The notes beneath the pieces were generated by a model that had not been told where the DNA came from, did not search any database, and worked only from the letters and a program-made list of their open reading frames with translations. The position numbers and the translations under genes are program-made. Shown here in pieces: positions 44,929-54,052 of a stretch of 64,000 bases of DNA (position 1 is its first letter; the number at the start of each line of letters is the position of its first letter). This DNA is from Desulfurobacterium thermolithotrophum DSM 11699 (GTDB lineage Bacteria > Aquificota > Aquificia > Desulfurobacteriales > Desulfurobacteriaceae), in contig NC_015185.1 in assembly GCF_000191045.1 (NCBI RefSeq), positions 1,246,501 to 1,310,500 of the forward strand, written 5' to 3'.

Positions 44929-46428
44929 ATGAAATCTATATTCAAATCAACATTAATTGTATCACTCTCTATTTTTACTAGCAGAGTCCTTGGACTTATA
45001 AGGGACATTGTAATAGCAACTTTATTTGGAGCAAGCGGTTTAACAGATGCTTTCTTCGTGGCTTTTAGAATTCCGAATCTTTTAAGAAGAATATTTGCTG
45101 AAGGTGCTTTTAGTTCTGCTTTTACTCCTGCCTTTGCTAAAAAGCTTAAAAGATCTACCTATGAAGCCAAGCTTTTTGCAGAAAGCTTTTTTGCAGTTCT
45201 ACTTGTTTCCTTACTTTTGACCCTTTTCTTAGGTGAACTAATAGCTCCTTTCATTGTAAAAGTAGTCGCTCCAGGACTTCCAGAAATTTATCTTGACATC
45301 ACAATAAAGTTATTAAGAGAAATGTTTCCCTACATTTTCTTTGTTAGCCTTGTAGCTTTTTATGGAGGTATTCTAAACGGTTTTGAACACTTTTTTGCTC
45401 CAGCAATCTCAACAGCTCTTTTTAATTTAGCAATAATACTTTCTGCACTTTTGCTTTCTGAAAAGCTTTCAGTTGGAGCTCTTGCAGTTGGAGTTTTAGC
45501 TGGAGGAATACTTCAAGTTCTTCTTCAACTTATCTTCTTGAAAAGATTTAACTTTTTAATCAAACCTAGATTTAAGATAACTAAAGACGTAAAAAGAACT
45601 CTTAAAAACATAATTCCTGGAATATTTGGATTTGCCGTAAGGCAATTTTCCATGCTCATAGATACTGTTCTTGCCTCTTTTTTAAAGGCTGGAGCAATTT
45701 CCTACCTTTATTACGCCAATAGATTCGTTCAGCTTCCTCTTGGAATGTTTGCAGTTGGACTTTCTCAAGTTTTACTTCCTCGTCTTGCCAAAAAATCTAA
45801 TGAAAAAAAGAATCATTATAAAGAGTTAATAACAGGTCTTCTTCTTTGTTCAGCAATAATTATTCCTGCTTCTGTTGGTCTTATTTTTTTTGGAAAACCC
45901 ATAGTTGACCTTGTATTTAACCACGGAAAGTTTACAGAAGAAGCTCTAAACGAAACTTATTTAGTTCTTATAGGTTATTCGTTTGGTCTTTTTTTCTTTT
46001 CTATAGAAAAGATTGTTACCAATGCCTACTACTCTTTGGACGAGTACAAATTTCCTGTAAAAGTTTCAGCTTATACTCTAATTTTTAATCTTTTTATAAA
46101 TGTTATTTTCTGTTTTCTTTTAGGTTTTGGAGTTGTAGGTTTAGCACTTGGAACAAGTCTTACTTCTTTTTTAAACGTTCTGATTCTATGTTATAACTTG
46201 GAAAAGAAAGGAGATCTCGTTAAAAGAGTTTTTTTAATGTTTTTTAATTACTTCGTTCTTTCAATTCCTGTTGCTTTTATTTCTTTTATCGGTACAAAGC
46301 TCTACTTTTTATCTTCTTCCTTCTCATCAAAACTAATTGTTGTTTTAGCTACTCTTCTTATTGCTGTAATTTCTTATTTTATAGTTTTAATTTTAAAGAG
46401 GGATAAATTTATTCTAATTCTAAAATAA
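44929..46428 (+). CDS. murJ: Lipid II flippase MurJ
   Basis: 499 residues, about 14 hydrophobic segments of the MOP superfamily. Start SIFTSRVLGLIRDIVIATLF and the motif RRIFAEGAFSSAFTPAF are diagnostic for MurJ/MviN, with the essential arginines present. It flips lipid II across the inner membrane. No SD before ATG. Followed 15 nt later by lgt. Confidence 0.95.
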   Translation: MKSIFKSTLIVSLSIFTSRVLGLIRDIVIATLFGASGLTDAFFVAFRIPNLLRRIFAEGAFSSAFTPAFAKKLKRSTYEAKLFAESFFAVLLVSLLLTLFLGELIAPFIVKVVAPGLPEIYLDITIKLLREMFPYIFFVSLVAFYGGILNGFEHFFAPAISTALFNLAIILSALLLSEKLSVGALAVGVLAGGILQVLLQLIFLKRFNFLIKPRFKITKDVKRTLKNIIPGIFGFAVRQFSMLIDTVLASFLKAGAISYLYYANRFVQLPLGMFAVGLSQVLLPRLAKKSNEKKNHYKELITGLLLCSAIIIPASVGLIFFGKPIVDLVFNHGKFTEEALNETYLVLIGYSFGLFFFSIEKIVTNAYYSLDEYKFPVKVSAYTLIFNLFINVIFCFLLGFGVVGLALGTSLTSFLNVLILCYNLEKKGDLVKRVFLMFFNYFVLSIPVAFISFIGTKLYFLSSSFSSKLIVVLATLLIAVISYFIVLILKRDKFILILK

Positions 46429-46443
46429 GCTTTGGAGGTTAAA

Positions 46444-47205
46444 GTGTATCCCATTCTTTTTAAGATCGGTCCAATAACTATATATACCTACGGCGTTATG
46501 GTTGCTCTTGGAATTTTCTTTGGTTCCCTTATACTGATGAAACTTGCAGAAAAAGAAGGAATTCCATCTAAAGACATTGCAGACACTGCATTCTGGACAG
46601 TTATTGCAGGAATAATAGGAGCAAGAGTTTTCTTCTTCCTTTACAATCCTCAATATTTAGACCCTTGGTATAGACTCTTTTTCTTCTGGGAAGGAGGTCT
46701 TGTTTGGTATGGTGGAGTTATCTTTGGAGCTCTAACGGCAGTTTACTTTATAAAGAAAAGAAAAATTCCTTTTTGGAAATTTGCAGATATAGTCGCAATC
46801 CCTTTATCTGTTGGTCTTGGATTTGGAAGGATTGGTTGCACTATGGCAGGGTGTTGCTACGGTAAAGAGTGTGATGCTCCTTTTGCAATTATCTTTCATG
46901 ACCCTCACTCTGCTGCACCATTAGGAATACCTTTATACCCAACACAACCTATTTCTTCAGCTGCTAATTTCTTAATAGCTGGAATTCTTTATCTTCTCTA
47001 CCGCAGAAAAAAAGCGACAGGCGAAATTTTTGGTTTCTATCTAATTTTTTATGGAATCTTTCGATTTCTAATAGAGTTTTGGAGAGCAACTCCAAAAGAA
47101 ATACTCGGAATGATGAGTAACAATCAAGTAATAAGTATTATAATGGTGGCTACAGGTTTAGTAATTGTTTACTATAGAAGAAAAGTTGCAGGAGGAGTTA
47201 AATGA
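46444..47205 (+). CDS. lgt: Prolipoprotein diacylglyceryl transferase
   Basis: 253 residues, seven hydrophobic segments. Signature region GFGRIGCTMAGCCYGKECD with the essential arginine, plus YPTQPISSAANF and the C-terminal FYGIFRFLIEFWR. It transfers diacylglycerol to lipobox cysteines, for example that of the TPR lipoprotein. Start chosen at GTG 46444, five nt after GGAGG; an in-frame TTG at 46432 would overlap that SD. Confidence 0.92.
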   Translation: MYPILFKIGPITIYTYGVMVALGIFFGSLILMKLAEKEGIPSKDIADTAFWTVIAGIIGARVFFFLYNPQYLDPWYRLFFFWEGGLVWYGGVIFGALTAVYFIKKRKIPFWKFADIVAIPLSVGLGFGRIGCTMAGCCYGKECDAPFAIIFHDPHSAAPLGIPLYPTQPISSAANFLIAGILYLLYRRKKATGEIFGFYLIFYGIFRFLIEFWRATPKEILGMMSNNQVISIIMVATGLVIVYYRRKVAGGVK

Positions 47206-48116
47206 AAAGATATGCTTACTTTGAAGGAAAATTTGTTCCTATCGAGGAAGCTAATATAAATATTCAGACAAATTCCTTTCACTATGGAACAGCTATTTTT
47301 GAGGGAATTAGAGCTTACTGGAATGAAGAAAAACAGCAACTTTTTGGACTTTTCTTTAAAGAACATTACGAAAGAATGTTAAGAAACTGCAAAATCCTAA
47401 ACCTTCAAGTTGAAAAAAGTGCCGATGAACTTGTGGATATTACTGTAGAGCTCCTAAGAAAATGCCAACACAGAGAAGATACTTACATTAGACCTATAGC
47501 TTACTTTTCTGACCTTAAGATTTCTCCAAAACTTATTGGCTACAAAACAGAAGTCGCTATCTACACCCTTCCTCTTGGAGATTATTTAGACCTTTCAAAA
47601 GGATTAAAGGCTAAAACTTCTTCTTTCCACAGAATAAACGACACAATGATTCCGGCAAGATGCAAAGTTGCAGGTGCCTATGTAAATAGTGCATTTGCAA
47701 AGACAGAAGCACTTCTTAACGGCTATGATGAAGCAATTATGCTTAATCCTGACGGAACAGTTGCAGAAGGAAGTGGTGAAAACCTTTTCATTGTTAGAAA
47801 CGGTAAGCTTATAACACCACCTTCTCACAGCAACATTCTTGAAGGTATTACAAGAAATGCAGTAATCGAACTTGCAAAAAACGAACTTGGAATTGAAGTT
47901 GAAGAAAGACCTATTTTAAGAAGCGAAATTTATGTTGCAGATGAAGTCTTCTTTACAGGAACTGCAGCTCAAGTTGCTCCAGTTGTTCAGGTTGATCACG
48001 TAACCATAGGAAATGGTGAAATAGGTGCTATTACCAAAAAGCTTCAAGAAGTTTACTTTTCAATAGTTAAGGGAGAAAACAAAAAGTACTCTCACTGGTT
48101 AATTCCAATTTACTGA
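47202..48116 (+). CDS. ilvE: Branched-chain amino acid aminotransferase
   Basis: 304 residues, fold type IV PLP enzyme. SFHYGTAIFEGIRAYW, the PLP lysine in NSAFAKTEALLNGYDEA, GSGENLFIVRNGK and FFTGTAAQVAPV are all present. It makes valine, leucine and isoleucine from their keto acids. ATGA overlap with lgt; SD AGGAGG. Confidence 0.95.
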   Translation: MKRYAYFEGKFVPIEEANINIQTNSFHYGTAIFEGIRAYWNEEKQQLFGLFFKEHYERMLRNCKILNLQVEKSADELVDITVELLRKCQHREDTYIRPIAYFSDLKISPKLIGYKTEVAIYTLPLGDYLDLSKGLKAKTSSFHRINDTMIPARCKVAGAYVNSAFAKTEALLNGYDEAIMLNPDGTVAEGSGENLFIVRNGKLITPPSHSNILEGITRNAVIELAKNELGIEVEERPILRSEIYVADEVFFTGTAAQVAPVVQVDHVTIGNGEIGAITKKLQEVYFSIVKGENKKYSHWLIPIY

Positions 48117-48119
48117 TTT

Positions 48120-48180
48120 CCTCCCCTCTACCGCTGTGAGGGGTTTCCCGCTTCACAGGGTGCGACAGCACTCTAAAAGA
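48120..48180 (-). repeat. IS200/IS605 right-end remnant
   Basis: On the minus strand: a hairpin in GAGTGCTGTCGCACCC, then GTGAAGCGGGAAACCCCTC, hairpin CCCCTC/GAGGGG (48123-48128 with 48138-48143), then GAGGAAATCA. It resembles the end of the infC-rpmI insert (both contain GAAGCGGGAA followed by a terminal hairpin). No tnpA/tnpB is adjacent. It also lies directly after ilvE, where the hairpin could act as a terminator. Confidence 0.5.
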
Positions 48181-48273
48181 TGTAATAGGAAAATTGATGT
48201 TGTTGTGAAACCTATTCATCCAAAAAAGCTTATTTTTAGTGGAAGCATAACTCTTGCCAAAGCAATGATTTAG
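48181..48273 (+). other. Intergenic stretch with a short open fragment
   Basis: Between the IS605-type remnant and the toxin-antitoxin pair there is a short open stretch ending at TAG 48271-48273 that reads RKIDVVVKPIHPKKLIFSGS and on to the stop. It has no SD and no recognised family; it could be the tail of a lost gene. Nothing else is seen here. Confidence 0.3.
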
Positions 48274-48278
48274 GAATA

Positions 48279-48292
48279 ATGTATAGATACAT
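48279..48292. promoter_or_regulatory. Candidate operator of the vapBC-like pair
   Basis: ATGTAT-AG-ATACAT, a perfect 6-2-6 inverted repeat 21 nt before the antitoxin ATG. Ribbon-helix-helix antitoxins usually bind such palindromes over their own promoter. Confidence 0.45.
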
Positions 48293-48313
48293 CAACTATT
48301 AGTGAGGAATAGG

Positions 48314-48571
48314 ATGAAGAGAACCCAAATATACCTAGATGAAAAGCTTCATTATCTTCTCAAAGAAGAAAGTAGAAAAAGTGGTAAAACTATTTCCGAA
48401 ATAATCAGGAATAGATTATGGAATTCTTTTAAAGAAAACAGCAATAGAAAAGAAGCTCTCCTCAAAGCACTGGATAAGGCTTTTGGAGCATGGGAAGAAA
48501 GAGATATGGATCCAGAATCTTTTGTAAGAGAACTACGAAAGGGGAATAGAATTGATAGTTTTGGATACTGA
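48314..48571 (+). CDS. Ribbon-helix-helix antitoxin (VapB-like)
   Basis: 85 residues. MKRTQIYLDEKLHYLL then KSGKTISEIIRNRL is a typical RHH DNA-binding fold; the C-terminal half (KAFGAWEERDMDPESFVREL) would wrap the toxin. ATG 48314 chosen over a GTG at 48302 because the RHH strand begins there and AGG motifs precede it. Its 3' end overlaps the toxin by 20 nt. Confidence 0.85.
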   Translation: MKRTQIYLDEKLHYLLKEESRKSGKTISEIIRNRLWNSFKENSNRKEALLKALDKAFGAWEERDMDPESFVRELRKGNRIDSFGY

Positions 48572-48956
48572 CGTTCTAATCTGGATATTAAGGAAAAATA
48601 GAGAAGTTAAAGAGCAGTTTGAAAAGGCAGTAGAAGATACTGCAGGACAACTTTACATAACCACTATTCAGATCACAGAAATTTTTGCTGGTATGCGTGA
48701 AAAAGAAGAGCAGAGGACAAGAGAGTTACTTGAAGCTCTTTCTCTTATCACAATAGACAGGGAAATTGCTGAACTTGCTGGGGACTTTATAAGAAAATAC
48801 AGGAAATCTCACTCTGTAGAACTTGCTGACGCAACGATTGCAGCTGCTACAAGAAAGACTGGAATGAAGTTATGGACATACAATAGAAAGCATTACCCAA
48901 TGTTAAATGAAGATGAGTTTTATCCTAAATTTGTGAAAGATTTAAAAATCATTTGA
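48552..48956 (+). CDS. PIN-domain toxin (VapC-like ribonuclease)
   Basis: 134 residues. PIN carboxylates are present: D5/D7 in VLDTDVLIW, E43 in ITEIFAG, D93 in ELADATIAA. Such toxins cut tRNA or rRNA under stress. TTG start with AAAGGGG about seven nt upstream. The pair lies beside a transposon remnant, in keeping with mobility. Confidence 0.88.
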   Translation: MIVLDTDVLIWILRKNREVKEQFEKAVEDTAGQLYITTIQITEIFAGMREKEEQRTRELLEALSLITIDREIAELAGDFIRKYRKSHSVELADATIAAATRKTGMKLWTYNRKHYPMLNEDEFYPKFVKDLKII

Positions 48957-48983
48957 AAGCTTACGGTTTGGAATGAATTAAAA

Positions 48984-50420
48984 ATGAAGCTATTTGTTGA
49001 GGTTCCAGAAGGAAAAAGTCTTTATCAGATCCTTAGAGAAAAAGGTTTTATGAAGTCAGCTTACTGCGGTGGGAGGGGGACGTGTAGAAAGTGTACCGTT
49101 AAAATTAACGGAGAAGAAAAGCTTGCTTGTCTTACATTTGGTCCTTACAAAGGTGAAGTTGAAGTTTTTGAAGAAAGACTTGTCTTGCAGGGAGAAGTTT
49201 TACCTTCAATTCAAGTAGACTGTCCACAAACTGGTTTTGGAGTTGCTCTTGATCTTGGAACAACAGGAGTAGAGGGAGCTCTCTTTGACCTTTTTACAGG
49301 AAAATTCCTTAAAAGTTATAAAACACTAAACTTCCAGTCTTCTTTTGGAGCCGATGTAGTAACAAGAGTTGAACTTGCAAGGAAGAACTACAAAAAACAA
49401 AGGGAGCTCCTTCTTGAAACGATTTCTTTTCTCCTTAAGCAATTTGGTAAAAGTATCCTAGAAGTCGTTGTTGTCTCTAATCCTGTAATGCACCACTTTT
49501 TATTAGGACTTCCTGTAAGCGGTTTTGAAAAATATCCCTTTAAATTAGAGGTAGAAGAAGAAGTCTACATAAGCGGAAAGGAACTTGATATTTCTGACTT
49601 TCCAAATACTTTCTTTTATTTTCCACCTCCCTTTAAAAACTTTATAGGTTCAGATTTTCTTTCAAATCTTCTTTATTTTGAAAGTCAAGGATTTGAAAAC
49701 TTTGGGATAGCAGACCTTGGAACAAATGCAGAGTTAGGAATCTACAAGAAAAACCTAAAAGTAGCTGCTTCTGTTCCGGCTGGACCAGCCTTTGAAGGAG
49801 TAGGACTTTTTAGCGGAATGAGAGCTACTAAAGGAGCTATATATAAAGTTTTCTTTGATGGTAGAACTTTTAAATATTTTGTTATCGGAAATGAAAAACC
49901 ACAAGGCATTTGCGCAAGCGGTTACTTTGACATCATCTATCTACTTAAAAGTTTTAGGATTGTAAATAAAGAGGGAACTTTTGAGAAAAACCTAAATCCA
50001 TTGATTGCCAATTATGTAAGAGAAGTTAAAGGTCAAAAAGCTTTTGTTCTTTACGAAGATAAAGAAAGCTTAATTGCTATTACTCAAGAAGATATAAGAA
50101 AATTTCTCCTTGCAAAAGCTAGTGTTTATGGAGGACTTTCTGCTCTTATTGAAAAAGCAAATATTCCAGACAAATTTTTCTTTAGTGGAGCTTTTGGAAG
50201 TCACATAGATAAAAGGAGCATAAAAGGAGTAAAGCTAATTCCTGAAAACTTACCGGAAGTAAAGGCTTTTGGAAATGCTGCACTTAAGGGCGCAGCTCTT
50301 CTTCTTGGAAGCAGAAAGAAACGAGAAAGGATAAAAGAGCTAAAAAGAGAAGTAGAATTTTTAGAACTTGCGACAAACAAAACTTTTGAGACAAAATACA
50401 TTGAGGGGATGGAGCTTTGA
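48984..50420 (+). CDS. RACo-like [2Fe-2S]/ASKHA protein (DUF4445)
   Basis: 478 residues. N-terminal ferredoxin-like part with C28, C34, C37 and C49 in the plant-type [2Fe-2S] spacing (Cx5Cx2Cx11C). The rest is an actin-like ATPase: GVALDLGTTGVEGALFDL, GIADLGTNAELG, GPAFEG and FFSGAFGSH. Family members (RACo, RamA-like) reductively activate corrinoid proteins using ATP. No corrinoid protein or methyltransferase partner is nearby, so the target is unknown. SD is weak. Overlaps the DUF4911 gene by 4 nt. Confidence 0.82.
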   Translation: MKLFVEVPEGKSLYQILREKGFMKSAYCGGRGTCRKCTVKINGEEKLACLTFGPYKGEVEVFEERLVLQGEVLPSIQVDCPQTGFGVALDLGTTGVEGALFDLFTGKFLKSYKTLNFQSSFGADVVTRVELARKNYKKQRELLLETISFLLKQFGKSILEVVVVSNPVMHHFLLGLPVSGFEKYPFKLEVEEEVYISGKELDISDFPNTFFYFPPPFKNFIGSDFLSNLLYFESQGFENFGIADLGTNAELGIYKKNLKVAASVPAGPAFEGVGLFSGMRATKGAIYKVFFDGRTFKYFVIGNEKPQGICASGYFDIIYLLKSFRIVNKEGTFEKNLNPLIANYVREVKGQKAFVLYEDKESLIAITQEDIRKFLLAKASVYGGLSALIEKANIPDKFFFSGAFGSHIDKRSIKGVKLIPENLPEVKAFGNAALKGAALLLGSRKKRERIKELKREVEFLELATNKTFETKYIEGMEL

Positions 50421-50680
50421 AGAAAGCTATAATGAAAGGAAGAAATCTTTTGTGTAAGGTTGACGTTAAGGACATAGCATTTTTAAATGCTATTTTCGAA
50501 TGGTACCACGAAGTTGCAACAGTAAGAACAAAAGATAGAAAAGAAGGATTAATAGAGCTCTGGATAGCTCCTACTTTTTATGAAGATGCCTTAAAAGCTA
50601 TAGATTACCTTAAAAGTGGTGGTTTTGTAAAAAAATTTGAAATAGTAAAAGAAGTAGGAGACGACTGGCATAAAGAATAG
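50417..50680 (+). CDS. DUF4911 protein
   Basis: 87 residues: LCKVDVKDIAFLNAIFEWYH and VATVRTKDRKEGLIELWIAP fit the small DUF4911 family, function unknown. Start at TTG 50417 (GGAG three nt before) couples it to the RACo-like gene by a 4-nt overlap; an ATG at 50432 is the alternative. The pairing may mean the two act together. Confidence 0.72.
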   Translation: MKKAIMKGRNLLCKVDVKDIAFLNAIFEWYHEVATVRTKDRKEGLIELWIAPTFYEDALKAIDYLKSGGFVKKFEIVKEVGDDWHKE

Positions 50681-50735
50681 TTTTTCGCGAAATTTTCGTA
50701 AAATACCATCCACAATAAAACTTTAGGAGCTAACA

Positions 50736-51902
50736 ATGTTAAGATTTTTTACAGCAGGAGAAAGTCACGGAAAGGGAATTTTTGCGTATCTTGAAGGAAT
50801 TCCAGCAAACTTTGAGATAGATTTTGATTTTGTTAATAGAGAGCTCTCAAGAAGACAGAAAGGTTACGGTCGTGGTGGCCGAATGAAAATAGAAAAGGAT
50901 AGAGTTGAGTTTTTATCCGGTGTTAGACTCGGTAAAACTCTTGGTTCTCCAATTTTAATGGCTATCTGGAATAAAGATTATAAAAACTGGGAAGAAATAA
51001 TGAAACCTGACCCAGGTGATTTACCTGAAGATAAAAAAGTTACAAGACCAAGACCTGGACATGCTGACCTTTCTGGAGTTTTAAAGTATGGTTTTGACGA
51101 CGTTAGAAATGTATTAGAAAGATCGAGCGCAAGAGAAACGGCAGGAAGAGTTGCAGCTGGAGCTCTTTGTAAAGATATATTGAGAAGACTCGGGATAACA
51201 ATTGGAAGTTACGTAATTTCCATAGGTAGCGTGGAAGTTCCTAAAAAAGTCTTGGAAAGTCTTTCATACCTTGAAAGATTTGAAAATGCAGAAAATTCAG
51301 AAGTTAGAATTCCGATAGATGACTTAAATCTTGAAAAAAGATTTAAAGAAGAAATTGATAAGGCAAAAGAAAACGGAGAAAGTCTTGGTGGAGTGTTTGA
51401 AGTTTTTGCTATAGGAGTTCCAGTAGGACTTGGTAGTCACACTCAGTGGGATAAAAGGCTTGATGGAAAAATAGCTCAGTCAATCATGTCTATTCAAGCT
51501 ATAAAAGGTGTTGAAGTTGGAATTGGATTTGAAAGTGCAAAAACTATAGGTTCAAAAGTTCACGACGAGATTTTCTACTCTGAAGAAAAAGGTTTTTATA
51601 GAAAAACAAATAGAGCTGGTGGTATTGAAGGAGGAATGACCAACGGAGAACCTATAGTTATAAGAGCTGCCATGAAGCCTATTCCTACTCTTTACAATCC
51701 TTTAAAAAGCGTAGACATAAAAACTAAAGAACCTTTTGAAGCATCAATTGAAAGATCTGATGTTTGTGCTGTTCCAGCAGCAGCAGTCGTTGGAGAATCA
51801 ATGCTTGCAATAACTTTACTTTCAGCACTCTTAGAAACTTTTCCTGCAGATAACTTTGAAAAATTAAAAAAATGGTTTGAGTTTTACTTGAATGATGAAT
51901 AG
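50736..51902 (+). CDS. aroC: Chorismate synthase
   Basis: 388 residues. RPGHADLSGVLKYG, RSSARETAGRVAAGAL and RAGGIEGGMTNGEPI are the FMN-binding signatures. It makes chorismate from EPSP with reduced FMN. SD TTAGGAG before ATG. Its 3' end overlaps the convergent GT4 gene by 19 nt. The 55-nt upstream gap holds a palindrome TTTCGCGAAA of unknown meaning. Confidence 0.97.
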   Translation: MLRFFTAGESHGKGIFAYLEGIPANFEIDFDFVNRELSRRQKGYGRGGRMKIEKDRVEFLSGVRLGKTLGSPILMAIWNKDYKNWEEIMKPDPGDLPEDKKVTRPRPGHADLSGVLKYGFDDVRNVLERSSARETAGRVAAGALCKDILRRLGITIGSYVISIGSVEVPKKVLESLSYLERFENAENSEVRIPIDDLNLEKRFKEEIDKAKENGESLGGVFEVFAIGVPVGLGSHTQWDKRLDGKIAQSIMSIQAIKGVEVGIGFESAKTIGSKVHDEIFYSEEKGFYRKTNRAGGIEGGMTNGEPIVIRAAMKPIPTLYNPLKSVDIKTKEPFEASIERSDVCAVPAAAVVGESMLAITLLSALLETFPADNFEKLKKWFEFYLNDE

Positions 51903-52993
51903 TTTATGAAAATCTTTGCAAGTTTTTTTGCTTCTTCTTTCCAAAAGAATAAGTTTTCCCTAAGTTTTTCTTTATTGCAGTCTATATTTTTGTTAATGAA
52001 AGAAAATAACGTATCCTTTAAAATGTTTTTTTGTGGATTTATGTATATAGAACCTTTGCCTCCTGCTTCTTTTAACTCAGGGATATTTGATGTTATAACG
52101 CAACAACCACAGGCACGTGCTTCAAGAACAGGAATTCCAAATCCTTCGTACATTGAGGGTAAAACAAAAACAGTTGCTCCACTATATAAAAGAGGAAGTT
52201 CTTCATCTGGTATATATCCCAAATATATTATCTCTTCTTTAAACCTCTTTATCTTTTGGTAAAGTTTATTTATTTTCCAACCTTTATTTCCTACAAGAAC
52301 AAGCTTAAAATCTTGCAAATACCCTTCTTCTTTTAACTCTAAAAAAGATTCTACTAATAACTCAAGGTTCTTTCTTGGTTCAAGAGTTGAAACAGAAAGG
52401 ATATATTTACTATTAATTCCTTTACTTTTTAAAAAAGATTCTACCTCTTCTCTTTTCCGGGGATAAAATAGAGTATCATCAACTCCCGGATAGACTACAA
52501 CGTCGGTTTCTACTCCCAAAAATTTCTTCAATCTTTGAGCTGTTCCTTTCGAAATTGTCACAACAACATCTGATTCCAATATACTTTTCTTAAAAAAAAG
52601 CTTGTGGTTAATTTTTGTTAACGTCTTCATTGTTTCTGGAACAAGATATAAATTCAAATCGTAAACAGTTATTATCTTTTTTATGCTTTGATCTAAATAA
52701 AGAGGCATTATTGGCATTCCAGACCAGAAAAAATCCAGATTATATTGGTTTATCAAGCGAAAAGAAAACAACCTCAGCCATAAAGAAAAAGGGAGTTTTC
52801 TTAAAAAAGGGTTTTCTTCAACTATTACAGAAAAATTCTTTCCAAAAGGAATTTCATCTGGTTTTCTTTGAGAGAAAATGAAAAATTCTGCCTCAGGTAA
52901 AAAACTTTCAAGATGTTTGCAAAGATTATATATATAGTTACCTATCCCTGTTCTTTTACCCAAAAAAAGATTTCCATAAATACCTATTTTCAT
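51884..52993 (-). CDS. Family 4 glycosyltransferase
   Basis: 369 residues, GT-B fold. N-terminal GKRTGIGNYIYNL, then VSTLEPRKNLELLVESF and the C-terminal nucleotide-sugar motif PSMYEGFGIPVLEARACG (E-x7-E). Related to mannosyltransferases of polysaccharide synthesis, matching the nearby gmd. SD GGAGAAAG before ATG. Confidence 0.88.
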   Translation of the reverse strand: MKIGIYGNLFLGKRTGIGNYIYNLCKHLESFLPEAEFFIFSQRKPDEIPFGKNFSVIVEENPFLRKLPFSLWLRLFSFRLINQYNLDFFWSGMPIMPLYLDQSIKKIITVYDLNLYLVPETMKTLTKINHKLFFKKSILESDVVVTISKGTAQRLKKFLGVETDVVVYPGVDDTLFYPRKREEVESFLKSKGINSKYILSVSTLEPRKNLELLVESFLELKEEGYLQDFKLVLVGNKGWKINKLYQKIKRFKEEIIYLGYIPDEELPLLYSGATVFVLPSMYEGFGIPVLEARACGCCVITSNIPELKEAGGKGSIYINPQKNILKDTLFSFINKNIDCNKEKLRENLFFWKEEAKKLAKIFINYSSFK

Positions 52994-53026
52994 CTTTCTC
53001 CACTGTGTTTGATTTTTATTTTTTTA

Positions 53027-53054
53027 AGTATACCTAGAAAAACTTTTTTTTCAA
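53027..53054 (-). promoter_or_regulatory. Promoter of the GT4 gene
   Basis: On the minus strand TTGAAA (53054-53049), 16-bp spacer, TATACT (53032-53027), ending about 33 nt before the GT4 ATG. It lies just outside the IS target duplication and is not damaged by it. Confidence 0.55.
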
Positions 53055-53062
53055 AAAGCATA

Positions 53063-53072
53063 GTACAGTGAT
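53063..53072 (+). repeat. Target-site duplication, left copy
   Basis: GTACAGTGAT, identical to 54053-54062 on the other side of the IS element. Confidence 0.85.
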
Positions 53073-54052
53073 GAGGGTGTTTGAAAATTGCCAAAATTAA
53101 GAAAAAAGCCTATCCTCTCCGGTATGAAAGCGAAAAGACTAAATTTCCACAAAGTACTCAACCTATCAAAAACATACATGAACCGGAGAGGACAGGCTGT
53201 ACTGGTATATTTATATCCTTTTAAAACCAAAAGAGGAAGACCCAAGAAATACCCTGACGAGATAATTCTTACCCTTCTTTTCCTCCAAGTAGCCTGGAAC
53301 CTATCATTCAGAGACCTTGAATATTTGGCAGTTCAGATATTTGGAAGAGAGAATATTCCTGATTTTTCAACCTATTATTACCGACTCAAGCAACTACCTT
53401 CCATTCTCCTTGTAGATTTTCTGAACTTTGTCTCTCGAAGACTCTTAGGGAAGTATCATAAAGAACTAAGATTTCTGATAATAGATGGAACTGGCTTCAA
53501 ATACAATGAGATTTATCCATTGAAAATTCTAAGAGGCAAAGAGATAAAGGAGGTAAAAAGCCACGTTAAAGTTGTTGTATTAAGCGTTCATCTAAAAGAT
53601 GGAAAAAGGTTCATTCTTACTGCATTACCTGGAGAGAGTTACGCTTCGGAAGTGAAACTTGGAGAGAAAATAGTTAGGTGGTTAAACGAAAGGGGATTTA
53701 TATGGAGAGCTTTGAAAGGAAAGCCATTTTTAGGAGACAAAGCTTATGACAGCATTAAGTTTATTGAGCTTGTTCTGTTAGTAGGCTTAAAGCCTTACAT
53801 AAAGGTGAGAGAAACATTAAGGAAGGGAATTAAATCTGAGATTAGGCTTAAATGCAAAGAGCTTTTAGAATCTGATGAAATTTACAGGTTTAGAGGACTG
53901 ATAGAGAGTATTTTTGGAGAAGTTAAGCAGGATGTTGGAAGTTACGAGAAAACAAAGAGCTTTCATATAGCTCAACTGTTTGTTTTAGCTAAGTTTATCC
54001 TCTTTAACATGGGAGTTTTGTTCTTTGTCTGGATGATTTTTCAAACACTCTC
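53073..54052 (+). mobile_element. IS element, IS4/IS5-like, 980 bp
   Basis: Bounded by terminal inverted repeats GAGGGTGTTTGAAAA (53073-53087) and TTTTCAAACACTCTC (54038-54052), one mismatch in 15, and flanked by the 10-bp direct repeat GTACAGTGAT. A duplication of this length fits IS4-type elements better than most IS5 groups. It inserted in the divergent gap between the GT4 gene and gmd without breaking either promoter. Confidence 0.88.

Noticed and set aside
50681-50735. Terminator before aroC
   Set aside because: TTTCGCGAAA is a short palindrome without a stable GC stem or a following T run.
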